Source: Protula sp. h YS-2021
Taxonomy: Eukaryota; Annelida; Polychaeta; Sabellida; Serpulidae
Direction of reading: 5' to 3'
DNA length: 64,000 bases
Assembly: GCA_949752745.1 (NCBI GenBank)
Contig: OX457032.1
Coordinates: forward strand, 15,513,720-15,577,719
Shown: positions 24,101-36,100 of the stretch, one piece after another
How positions within the stretch are numbered: the stretch's first letter is position 1
How the letters are laid out: each line of letters begins with the position of its first letter
Made by a program: the position numbers and the translations under genes
Notes under the pieces: model-generated
Told to the model about the DNA's origin: nothing
Database searches by the model: none
What the model saw: only the letters and a program-made list of their open reading frames with translations

Positions 24101-27100
24101 TTTGGGCAGTGCGGAGAGAGTAAGAACTGAGTGTTTGGGCAGTGCGGAGAGAGTAAGAACTGAGTGTTTGGGCAGTGCGGAGAGAGTAAGAACTGAGTGT
24201 TTGGGCAGTGCGGAGAGGGTAAGAACTGAGTTTTTAGGCAGTGCGATGACAGTAAGAACTGAGTGTTTATTATCCCCCGTGAAACGGAGGGATATAGTTT
24301 TGAACTTCTCGGTCTGTCCGTCTGTCTGTCCGTCCGTCCGTCTGTCACGCTTCAGTCTCACGCGCCTACAGGCCACATTAATACATGGATTCGTTTCAAA
24401 TTTTGTACACGGCTTCTCTGGACCCTTCCGCAGTGCAGTGACCAAGAATTTTCCGGATCGGGCAAAAATTGACAAAATGGCGGACTTTTGAAAATTGGCA
24501 CTGGACTAAGCGTATATACGGCAGTCTCACGCGTCTACAGGCCACATTAGTACATGGATTCGTTTCAAATTTTGTACACGGCTTCTCTGGATCCTTCCGC
24601 AGTGCAGTGACCAAGAATTTTCCGGATCGGACAAAAATTGACAAAATGGCGGACATTTGAAACTCGGCACTGGACTTAGGGTATATACGGCGGTCTCACG
24701 CGTCTACAGGCCACATTAGTACATGGATTCGTTTCAAATTTTGTACACGGCTTCTCTGGACCCTTCCGCAGTGCAGTAACCAAGAATTTTCCGGATGGGA
24801 CTTGACAAAATGGCGGATTTTTCAAAATCGGCGCTGTACTTAGCGTACCTACTACAGTCTCACGCGCCTGCTGGGTAATGGATTGATTCGTCTAAATGTT
24901 AGACACTACGTCTACCTATCCTTCCACTTTTAAATTTTTCGTAGTCAACACGCAACAGCCTTACACAAACCATATCCCCCACGGGGGATAGACGTACTCC
25001 TCGAGACGTAGTCAAGTTTGGGTGGGGTGTGCGGTGACAGTAAGAATGAATGTTTAGAAAGTGTGGGGAAAATAAGAAGTGAGTGGATAGTTTTGGAGCA
25101 ATAAGAACCCAGTGTTTTGGTAATTCTGAGAAGCTGCCAGTGAAGGACGGAATTAGGGGGAATGGCTCTTTACCAGACAGTTACATTTTTGGCGGTCTGT
25201 CAGCAAATGGTTGAGTGGTCGAACCCGACATTTTTGCTTTAGCTGATCATATTGTCCCCGTACATTGATGTTTACGTTTACCAGTGCTGTGTATGTCTTT
25301 TCTTGCATTTGTAGGAATGTTATCACCATGAATTAGAGGCCAATCGCTGTGCTCCATTCATTATTCCCGTGCAGCGTCGACCTTCACCTTGTAGCCATAA
25401 GCCGGGCAGATAAAAGTCACTAACAGATGGCGCACCATGTTCTGCATGAATGGACGCTACGAGTACTAATCGAAACCAACCGATAACCCACCAACAAAAA
25501 CTGCTTCTTTAAATTTCATATTTATTCTTATAAATTGTGTATTAAAGACTAAAACAGCATGGGTTTTCGTGACAGACATAAACCGGAATGGATAATATAT
25601 GTTCATGGCGTGCAGATTGGCAACCAGTTTTTGCATTGCTAAATCCAATGAATTTTGATCTGCGCACTTGTGAATGACGTCATTTGCACCTGTAATGTGA
25701 TATTTTAAAACACGTCACTTTCATCTTTTGCGCACCATGTTTTTTGTTTTTTTTTTTGGTACACTTGTAATTAGCTCTTCCCACTCTTGATTTAGCAATG
25801 CACCATTTTTATTTTACACAATTCAGAATAAATCTCACGAACGCTTTGATCGTTTATCCAGTTTGGGAATTAGTTACGTTGATGGCGTATCTTTATGGTA
25901 TTTTGTACTTCCACAGCGCAATTTTGTCTTCCAGCTTTAATTTACTGAAATTGAAATCAAACTGAAATGCATTTAAATGTGAGTGGATTTCAGCACTTGT
26001 GTTCATGAACATTGAGGCATGTTTACTGTGTAAGAAAGGAAAGTAAACAAGCTACGTGAATATCGAATGCGGCGTTCGTGTGTATCACGTATACTTCCTG
26101 TGTACAAGCGGAGTGCGGCGTTCGTGTATATCACGTATACCCCCTGTGTAGAAGCCGAATGCAGCGTTCGTGTATATCACGTATACCTCCTGTGTAGAAG
26201 CCGAATGCGGCGTTCGTGTGTATCACGCACACCCCCTGTGTACAAACGGAGTGCGGCGTTCCTGTGTATCACGTATACCTCCTGTGTACAAGCGGAATGC
26301 GGCGTTCGTGTGTATCACGTATACCTCCTGTGTACAAGCGGAATGCGGCGTTCCTGTGTATCACGTATACCTCCTGTGTACAAGCGGAGTACGGCGTTCG
26401 TGTATATCACGTATACCTCCTGTGTACAAGCGGAATGCGGCGTTCGTGTGTATCACGTATACCTCCTGTGTACAAGCGGAATGCGGCGTTCGTGTGTATC
26501 ACGTATACCTCGTGTGTACAAGCGGAGTACGGCGTTCGTGTCTATCACGCACACCTCCTGTGTACAAGCGGAATGCGGCGTTCGTGTGTATCACGTATAC
26601 CTCCTGTGTACAAGCGGAGTACGGCGTTCGTGTGTATCACGTATACCTCCTGTGTACAAGCGGAATGCGGCGTTCGTGTGTATCACGTATACCTCCTGTG
26701 TACAAGCGGAGTACGGCGTTCGTGTCTATCACGCACACCTCCTGTGTACAAGCGGAATGCGGCGTTCGTGTGTATCACGTATACCTCCTGTGTACAAGCG
26801 GAGTACGGCGTTCGTGTGTATCACGTATACCTCCTGTGTACAAGCGGAATGCGGCGTTCGTGTGTATCACGTATACCTCGTGTGTACAAGCGGAGTGCGG
26901 CGTTCATGTGTATCACGTATACCTCCTGTGTACAAGCGGAATGCGGCGTTCGTGTGTATCACGTATACCTACTGTGTACAAGCGGAATGCGGCGTTCGTG
27001 TGTATCACGTATACCTCCTGTGTACAAGCCGAATGCGGCGTTCCTGTATACCACGTATAACTCCTGTGTTCATGCATGACTTAATACCTGCATCGGCTTC

Positions 27101-30100
27101 CCACCGAAGGTGACTTCGTTAGTTTTTCACTCAGAATTGTTTGCAGTTTCAATGCCATTTTCAGATACTAAGAACGGGTGACTGTGGTTTTTGAGCTTGG
27201 TTATAGATGTGTTGTTATTGTTACTGGCCATGAGTCTGGGGGCTTTGTTTTGGATTCAAGCACACGTGGAAGGCCTGCAAACAAGCCGCCCACCAACCCC
27301 ATGATCTGTTGCTACTGTAACACAAACATGCACAGTCGTGCTTTGGTAGCCCAAGAGAACGGAAATAATGTCTTTTTTTTCCCTCACAGATAATGCCCGA
27401 TACTATATCGTCGCCTGTGTTTCGCATAGCAACTTTCGTTACGCAGTAAGGTTGTCGCCACAAAGCGTTCGCCAGCGTCACTTTGGCTCATCAGAAATGC
27501 TTTCAAGTTATATAAAAACACATTATTTAAATAAGAATGTATCAAACAAATAAGAATTTAGATACATCAGAACAGACTAACGGTGCTTAATCTCATTAAA
27601 ATATGTATGTACAGGGAATCTGTGTAATTAGGGAATTTTCAGATATTATACGTATTCCCTGAAATGTTTAGGTAATACGTGAATTCCGTGTGACCGTCAG
27701 AGAATAGGCGCATTCCCTAAAATTTTCAGGGTTACACGTATTCTCTGAAATTATAGGTGTCTTATTATACTGATTCCGTAAAGCATTTTAGGCAATTCGT
27801 TTACTCCAAAAATATCAACGTACAATCAAGTGTATTGAAATTCCTGATATCATAGGAGTCTTATTACACTGATTTCCTGCCTCATGTCAAAGAATGAGAA
27901 GAAAATGTCAATTTAGTGTTTGGTATAAATTTACTGCTATTGAAATGCAATCATACTTGCTGTAAATTATCGTTCAGATTACTCAAGGAATAATCCATAA
28001 ATCACCCGAGAAATATGAGAGCTGTGTAAACGGCGGAATTGCAGTTTGTGAAACTTGCAATGTATAATTCAGCTTACCTTCTGTTATACATGTGCGATTC
28101 GACTTTCAGTGAATAGCACTTTTAACTTATTTAAATTTAAAGAATAATCCATCAATCCCCGAGTAAGCATGTCAGCTGCCCTGATGGTGGAATTTCAATT
28201 TGGGAAAATTACAAGTAATATTACAGCTTATCTTGTGTTCTTGATATGCAATTATTCATGCTTTCAACCGTTTGTTTTATTATGCATGGATAATCAATCG
28301 CCAGATGACGAATGGCAGAATATGTTACCACACACGAAACATTTCGTTTCCTTGTCTCCGGTCTCCGGAGTACAAGAATGAATACTTTTATAAAAAGCCC
28401 ATTGCTTTCCAAGTAAATTAAGCAGTAAAAGCTTGTAATAAGCAACATGAATGAGTCATTGGAGGGAAAATTCAAGGCTGAGCTCTACAAAAAGTATGCC
28501 GTCAACCAGAAACTACTTATTCCGAAAGAGAAATGTTTTGAAAGTGCGGAAAATGTCAAATCCGCTGTATCAAAGTCTTCAAAAAAGACACGGAATTATC
28601 TTTTGAAAAAAAAGCAGAATTCTCCATTGTGGTGATGTAGAAAAGCTGTCACAGTAGTCTAGGGTATACAAACAAGTGAATGCCGGGGTGCAGGCCAAAA
28701 CTGACTACAGGATAGTTACAGGACACTTACAGTGTAATAGTGTTCAGATTTTATCTAGATTGTACTTGAAATAAATGTTTTGTATCCTGGAGAATAAGAA
28801 AAGTGTTTGAAATGTTTTATCGTTAGTATTCATTGTGCAAGCAATTTCAGGGAATACTTGTATTCCCTTGTCGAGTTTTTCAGGTAAAACATGTAATACC
28901 TGAAAATTTTAGGGAATACGCGTTTTTCCCTGACGGTTGCAGGGAATTCACGTATTCCCTAAACATTTGAGGGGATACGTGTATTTCCTTATTACACAGA
29001 TTCCCTGTAACATATAGAGTATGAGACAAGTTGAATTGTTTGTCTGCTTTAGTCTCTTCCAGAAGGCGTATTTTAACAATAGTACCTTATTATTCCCCTT
29101 AAATATAAGTTTTAATATATAGGATTACAGGTTTGAGCTTGTCCGTCTGTCCCACTTGATGGTAAGTACCTTATCGAGTCCACTTCTCTATTAAGGAATC
29201 ATGTAAGAGCTATTATTCTTTCATATATGCAATCTTGAGTGTATATATTTGTGCAATGTCAAGGTGTCGGTTTGATCGATGAAAAATTGTCAAAATTACA
29301 GCGATAAAACTTCTTTATAGATGGTGGTTTCGAATCTGTCAAGGAAACTTAATAAAATGGCGTATAGTTATTAATCCATTGTGACAGTGCGTTTCACGGG
29401 GGACCCTGCTGCTCTCTGACAGCATCTAGTTTTGCAGGAACGATAAATATGTATATTCTTATTTGCTTGATGCCTTCTTATTTTAAATACTACCGGTAGT
29501 ATTATAAGTAGTCTGTAACCAAAAACTATTTTTGTGTTGGCGATCATCTGGAAAGTCAGTGGGAAAATGTCACAGCAAGATTTTGAAATAATAACGCGCT
29601 GAGATACAGAAATTGTGTGATAAGTGGCCATTTCCAGACTAGATCTAACCATAGATAACGCGTACGGGCCAGCGATATTCTGTTATTGTAGATAATCGCG
29701 TACTTTGTGGACGCTATATAAACTAGAGGTTTGTCTGAGATCTGTATCAGTTATTGACATGTTATCATGTTCAGGTATTTTTTCACGTTGGTAAAGGCGC
29801 TTTAAAATATTCAATGATTTAATTAAGCTCATTTCATTTCAATATTCTTCTTGATTTGATGTTTAATTTAATTTCAATATGCCTGACTTTTTAAAAGCAG
29901 CAGCCCACAGTAATTGCTTGAAAATTCACTTTATACTTCCCCGAATGTGAATATGGAATTTCTTTGCTGAAGTGTCTAGTTCTTTAACCGCCAATCTCTT
30001 GATTGGAAAATCCTTACAAAAGTATTTCAAGCATAGATTCTTGAAACAAGTATCGGTACTTTGGCTGAGTAGTGCTTGAACATAGCTTGTTTTGGTTCAG

Positions 30101-33100
30101 TTTCGAGTCTTCTGTACTACTCCACTGCTTAGAATTGCGACTGACAACCAGCTAATGAGTGCTTAGAATTGTGGTTGACAACCATTCAATCGCTGCTTAG
30201 GATTGGGATTGACAACCAGCCACTTCGTGCTTAGAATTGTAGTTCACAACCAGCCAATCACTGCTTAGAATTGTGGTTGACAACAAGTCAGTCAGTGCTT
30301 AGAGTTTTGGTTGACAACCAGCCAGTTACTGCTCAGAATTGTATTTTACAACCAGCCATTTTTTACTGTTAGTATTTTTTGTGGTTGACAACCAGCCAAT
30401 CACTGCTCAGTATTGTGGTTGTGGTTAACAACCAACCAGTCACTGCCAAGAATTTCAGTTGACAACCAGCTAATCACTGCTTGAGAGTTTTGGTTGACAA
30501 CCAGCCTGTCAGTGCTTAGAATTGCAGTTGATAACCAACTAATGGCTGCTTAATGCTGCAGCTGTTAGCCAGCCAATTGCTACGTAGAATTGCAGTTGAT
30601 AACCAGCCAGTCACAGGTGAGAACTGTGGCTGCCAACCAGAAAATTGGTACGCAGAATTGTAGAATTTGTTCGAATGTTTCGTGGTCAGTGTTGAAACAT
30701 TTATCCAGTCAAGGGCCGCGAACTGTCAATGAACCAAGCCGAGTCGATCATCACTATCCTTAAGAGATTACGTATGTGCTTTAATTTTAAAATGAGGCTA
30801 ACGGACTGATTCCTCCACTATGTTCATAGCTTAAACTATTGTACTTGCAATGAGAACGGAATGGTTTGAGAGGAAAGAATAGCTGCTTCGAGTAGTTTTA
30901 AAATGGATGCACCGACTGGGCTTAGGAAATCGCAGCATGCTGTCTCAGCCGGATCATATTGTGGTTTCTGCAGATTCGTCAGCAGGCGTCTTCCTTTGAG
31001 CAAGTCACCTGCCTTTGACATGTGGCTAGATTTTCAATTTACGCCTCATTTGTATTTCTTAAAATCTTGTTTCTTTTCACTTGCTGTATTTTCGCCGGTA
31101 CTTCAGTATTCTGTATGTAATGAATTTTCGTGATGACGTCAGCGAATTGTGTGGCAAGGTCAGCAAATTATGCGGTGACGTCAGTGAATTTGTGGTAACC
31201 TTCGTGGTATGTTCATCTGATTGTCAAAACCTAAATGTGTTCAACTGTGCTCTGTTTAATTGCCACGAAAGTTTTTACAAGCATAGCAAGAAATATGTCA
31301 AAAACATAAAAAATCATGTTTGCATGTTTGAAACAAATAATATCATTATTCATTTGTGAAGTTTTTACAAGCATAGTGACGTAGATCCAGTGACTGTGGC
31401 ACGTTTTAATTGGACTTTGTTGATGCATAATACAGCTGAATTGACATATAAACTGAGAGCTATCGGGTCATTTTCTTAAGATTAATTTTTAAGTTAATTG
31501 TTCTGTTCTCAAAGAAACTAGAAACGCTTGATATTTCAGTTATTGCCATGTGAAATGTGCACTGTTAGCGTCTTTATAAGTTTCTAAAATGTTCATGTTA
31601 ATATTAAACACTATAGAAGTACACGGTAGCCTTTTTTGCAATTTTTCATTGCAACAAAACCTCCTCGTAGTGACTACCTAAAGTGTTCATTGTATAGAGA
31701 CGTTCATTAAATAACACCGTATTAATTAAAATAAGAATTCTGAAGCAAAGAAGAAACCAGATATTCCCGAATAGACTGTCGATAAATCGAATCGAAGAAT
31801 ATGAAAACATTGCAAATGCAAATAAATTTTTGAAAATTTTAAATCTCAGTAGGTAGTTTAATACAGAACTACTACCGACATTTTAATAAACAGCCAAATG
31901 TAAATTTTTCAATATTTTTGTATTTCTCTCACCAAAAGATATATAGTATAAGAGAAATGAAATATTGATTTCTGTGAATTATCGGTAGTCTCTCGGGAAA
32001 AGTCTACTAAAATATCTGGTTTTTTGTTTGCTTCAGAATTCTTATTTTAAATAATACACTGTCAAATATAAATGAATTTTTAAAATAAAAGAATAAAAAT
32101 TCGAAGAAAATAACGGTAGAGTAATTGGAAGTTCACTGAAGGGGGCTATGTATTTTCCTGTGATTGATTGAGCGTATTCGGAGTGTAGCTGCTGGCTTCT
32201 GCATCTCTGTTCAACTGTGCTAGTCCCATGTGTGTGTTTCGGTAAATCTTGTAGGTTGGCAGGGCCGATCTTGTATTGAAAGTTGTCATTATGTGTTGTT
32301 TTGCAATTGATTAAGTAAATCCAGAGACAAGCATTTTCTTTTATTACAGTTCTCTTCAGATCGCTGTCGTAATCTTGAAAGCAACATGCAGTGTAAGCGG
32401 GTATGGGGTCTCTCTTGTAGTCAGACTAAAAATAAAACAATAAAAATAAAAAGTATCCGCGTAAGGAAACCCCCGCAAAACACACAATTTTACCCATTAT
32501 ACAAGTTCATTACTGAACAGTAAGAAACACCTACATTGTGCTTACAACTAATATTGTTCAACTTGAAAGTTTGAGGTTGAAAAATGACAGAAAAAAGCTC
32601 AATTTTCGAACCTGACATAACTTATTCAGTATAATCATGCAAGATCATGCATAAGAAAAAAATTATTCAGTACGGCTCAAAATAAGACATGAGTCATACT
32701 CGATCGTTATGTCTCGCATTGTTACTTAAATTTGGAATTGAGAGAACCAAGTTAAAAAAGCTTGATCTGACATAGAACTGAAAAGGCTTAAATTATCAGA
32801 AAAATGTTTGTAATTAGCATCGAATGTAATTATTTAATTTGGTGTGCCAATACAAGATCAAGCCGTCTTTCTTGTCAAGTCTCAAGTAAGAGCCTTCACT
32901 TATGCCATTTTTTTGTTCATTTGAGAACCGATTTAGCAGTTTATCAAAGCAATCGGAGTAATTTAAATATCTTGTCAGCTAGAAGGGGGTGTAAAAATTT
33001 ATCAAATAAATCGGATATCAGATAGCCGACGTCATTTGAAATTTAAACACCCTGTTATTTAAAACAAAATATATCAAGCAAATACGAATTCACATATTTG

Positions 33101-36100
33101 TGGTTAATTGCGAAATAAAGTGAAAAAGTCAAAGTTATTGCATTCCGGAACAGTCTCGCGTAGGTTAAGGACAGTTAAATTTTATGACTCTCAATATTTC
33201 GCTTAGATGTAGCCTTCTGAGTCTATTCCAGAATAGACTCATTTTGTCTAAAGTGCCTTATTTTTCACCTTGTCTAAAGTGTCTTATTTTACCTTCAGCA
33301 AAAATCTTTGGGTTCTTATTTGCTTGATGTATTCTTATTTTTTTACAGGAAATAGAGTGTTTTTAGTTGGAACTCGATATTTGTGGCCTGCGTATGGCAA
33401 GCCAGAAACACTTAACATAAAATGGCGGAAAATAAATTTACTTAAAATGCCGTAGCACGGTAAATACGTATTGTTCTCATGAACCAAAAGCCTTTACATA
33501 GATCGTACATATTACTACTGTTAAGGAGATGATAGCACAAAACTTTAAATTTAATCAGAGAACTATATTGATAAAACAAACGGACGGTCGGACATACGTA
33601 TATATATATACATATAAAAAAAGCGTTGGCCCAAAATGTGTTCTTTATAATAGTAATACTTCATTCTGAGTGCTTACGATTTTGTTTTTTGCCTGAAGGC
33701 TAGGTCCGTATACGCTCGTAGGCTGAAGGCAAAAAACAATATCGTACACACTCAGAATGATGTTTTACTTTTATTACATGCCTATGTTTTGTTATTTTTA
33801 TGTCGTGCTTCAAAATTTTACCACGCACTATTTTTGCACTCAGTGTGCTGGGATAGGGTGACGCGTAATCGGTACTGCGGTCAGCGAGTATTGATAATTG
33901 AGTCGATTTCTTTGTATTTGCATTTAAGAAAATAAATATTAAGTATTTATTTGCTACGTGTAGCAATTCACGGCATTATACCAGCTATATCTTTATTAAT
34001 TTCAAATCAGTGAACACAAAATCACCCGAAGGACGTGTGTAAAATTACCAACAATTTACCCGTTAAAATAAATATTTACCATCAAAAATGCCTTCCTTTC
34101 TGTCATCAGTGATAATACACTTTAATGTATATGCGTTAACCTGATGTGGTTTAAGAACTAACCTCACAAGCCCGCCTCATAAGCATGTATTTTCTCCCTT
34201 TCGAACGTTCCTTCTTATTTTTGACAGTTCAACGCAAGCAACTTATTTCAACTGAAATCGCGAAATAACAGCACAGCAAATAGGCAAATGGCATAATTAT
34301 ACCACATTTGTAATTAGATGACGTTTCGTTTTCAGGCTGTGCTGTAAATATCGTCACAGTAATGACTCATTTATCAATTTTGAGGACGGTTACAGTTGAT
34401 TGCGACCCACTTTCTCTTCACCTTCAAGTCCGAAAACACGTGTTTTTTTATGTACTGTTTACATCTGATCGCATTATGAATATGCTTATACAGGGGCCAC
34501 CATTCAACCTGGCCTATGAAATCTGCTTATTAGTCTTTTTGTATCATTTCTTTGTACGCGGTCCTCTAGGCTTATAATAGAACCATTATCGGATAGTACA
34601 AATTTTATGCATTGAAGTCAATGGGGAAAAAAGTTGGGACCGGCGAATTTGTTCGTTATAACCGATACTTCGTTATAACCGATTTCGTTATAAATGGAGG
34701 TCGCTGTATTAAAGTTGTGTAGTACGACGCAGAACCCCGATACATCGATAGCTTGCAAACTGATTGGTTATATCCGGTCACAGGCAATCAGTTGAGTGTC
34801 CTTTCGACCGTACAGTGCACCGTTGCTATAACGATATGTTTGGGACCGAGAAAAAATGTGATCTCAGATGCTTAGTTAGCACAGGAAGTTCGTGCCGTTT
34901 TAGTCGATAGTCGGTTTCAAGAGTTTTTCTTTTATATTTTACTGCAGAAAAATATTGGATGATATTGTTTACTTAATAAATTAAGAAATCTTGTTTTTAT
35001 AAAAGTAGCCTCCTTGTCGACGACACTGCCGGTCGCTGACTGTCCAGTTTTTCTATTTTTTTTGTTTGAACAGGATATGGGCAGAGAAACCTGCATGGTT
35101 GAGGCGAACCTCGGTGACTGCGAGACGTGCAAGCACATGTGCTCTGTGACCCCGGTCAAGGTCGCTGGATGTTCCAATTCGCCCCCGACGGACCAGGCAC
35201 CCGATGGTAAAGCAGCGTTTGGGTTGGGCGCCAGCAATAATGTTATCTGCAAAGAAGGAAAATGTGGTGCGTATTACTTCAGGTTCTGGCCTGACGTCAC
35301 CACATGTTTGGGAAAAGGGTTGTTAAGTGCAGAACTGCACTTTGTTCCTACTAAATCAAGAAACTTGGTTTGAGAATGAGGGGTTGATGGCGTAGAGGTT
35401 TTGTTTGCTATGTTGGACCTATCCCGTTGGCATTTTAATACGTTTGGATATGCTCAACGGTCTTTGATGTTTAATACAACTTTTATAAAACATTTCAGCT
35501 TAGTAAATGCAACGTCACCAATCGCATTTGCGAGGCTTCGCTACATTTCACAAAATTTAAGGTGTAAGTGCGTGTAAGTGTGAGGAGGGGGAGGTGGTGG
35601 GGGTGGACTGACAACTGTTGCTTGTTGTGCCTTAGAAAACAAGGGGTTTAGTACTTGAATAGCTGTATTTTTAACATAGCAACCCGCGAACTCTCGTGAC
35701 AGAAAGTGTTAGCAACGTCTTGAAACTCGCGACAGAAGGTGACAGCAACGCGACGAAGCTCGTGACAGAAGGCGATAGCAACGCGACGAAGCTCATGACA
35801 GAAGGTGATAGCAACGCGACGAAGCTCATGACAGAAGGTGATAGCAACGCAACGAAGCTTGTGGCAGAAGGTGACAGCAACGCGACGAAGCTCGTGACAG
35901 AAGGCGATAGCAACGCGACGAAGCTCGTGACAGAAGGTGATAGCAACGCGACGAAGCTCATGACAGAAGGTGAGAGCAACGCGACGAAGCTTATGACAGA
36001 AGGTGATAGCAACGTGGCGAAGCTCGTGACAGAAGGTGATAGCAACGCGACGAAGCTCATGACAGAAGGTGATAGCAACGTGGCGAAGCTCGTGACAGAA

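Noticed and set aside
23492..24491. 327-, 232- and 228-codon open frames on both strands
   Set aside because: Products of the 33-bp minisatellite (QFLLSPHCPNT and ECLGSAERVRT repeats), not genes.
26067..27113. Three overlapping open frames of 287-348 codons
   Set aside because: 46-bp minisatellite without stops in any plus frame.
28447..28635. Lysine-rich 62-codon frame inside the 1.4-kb transposon as a transposase remnant
   Set aside because: No DDE or other catalytic motif; length and composition are compatible with chance.
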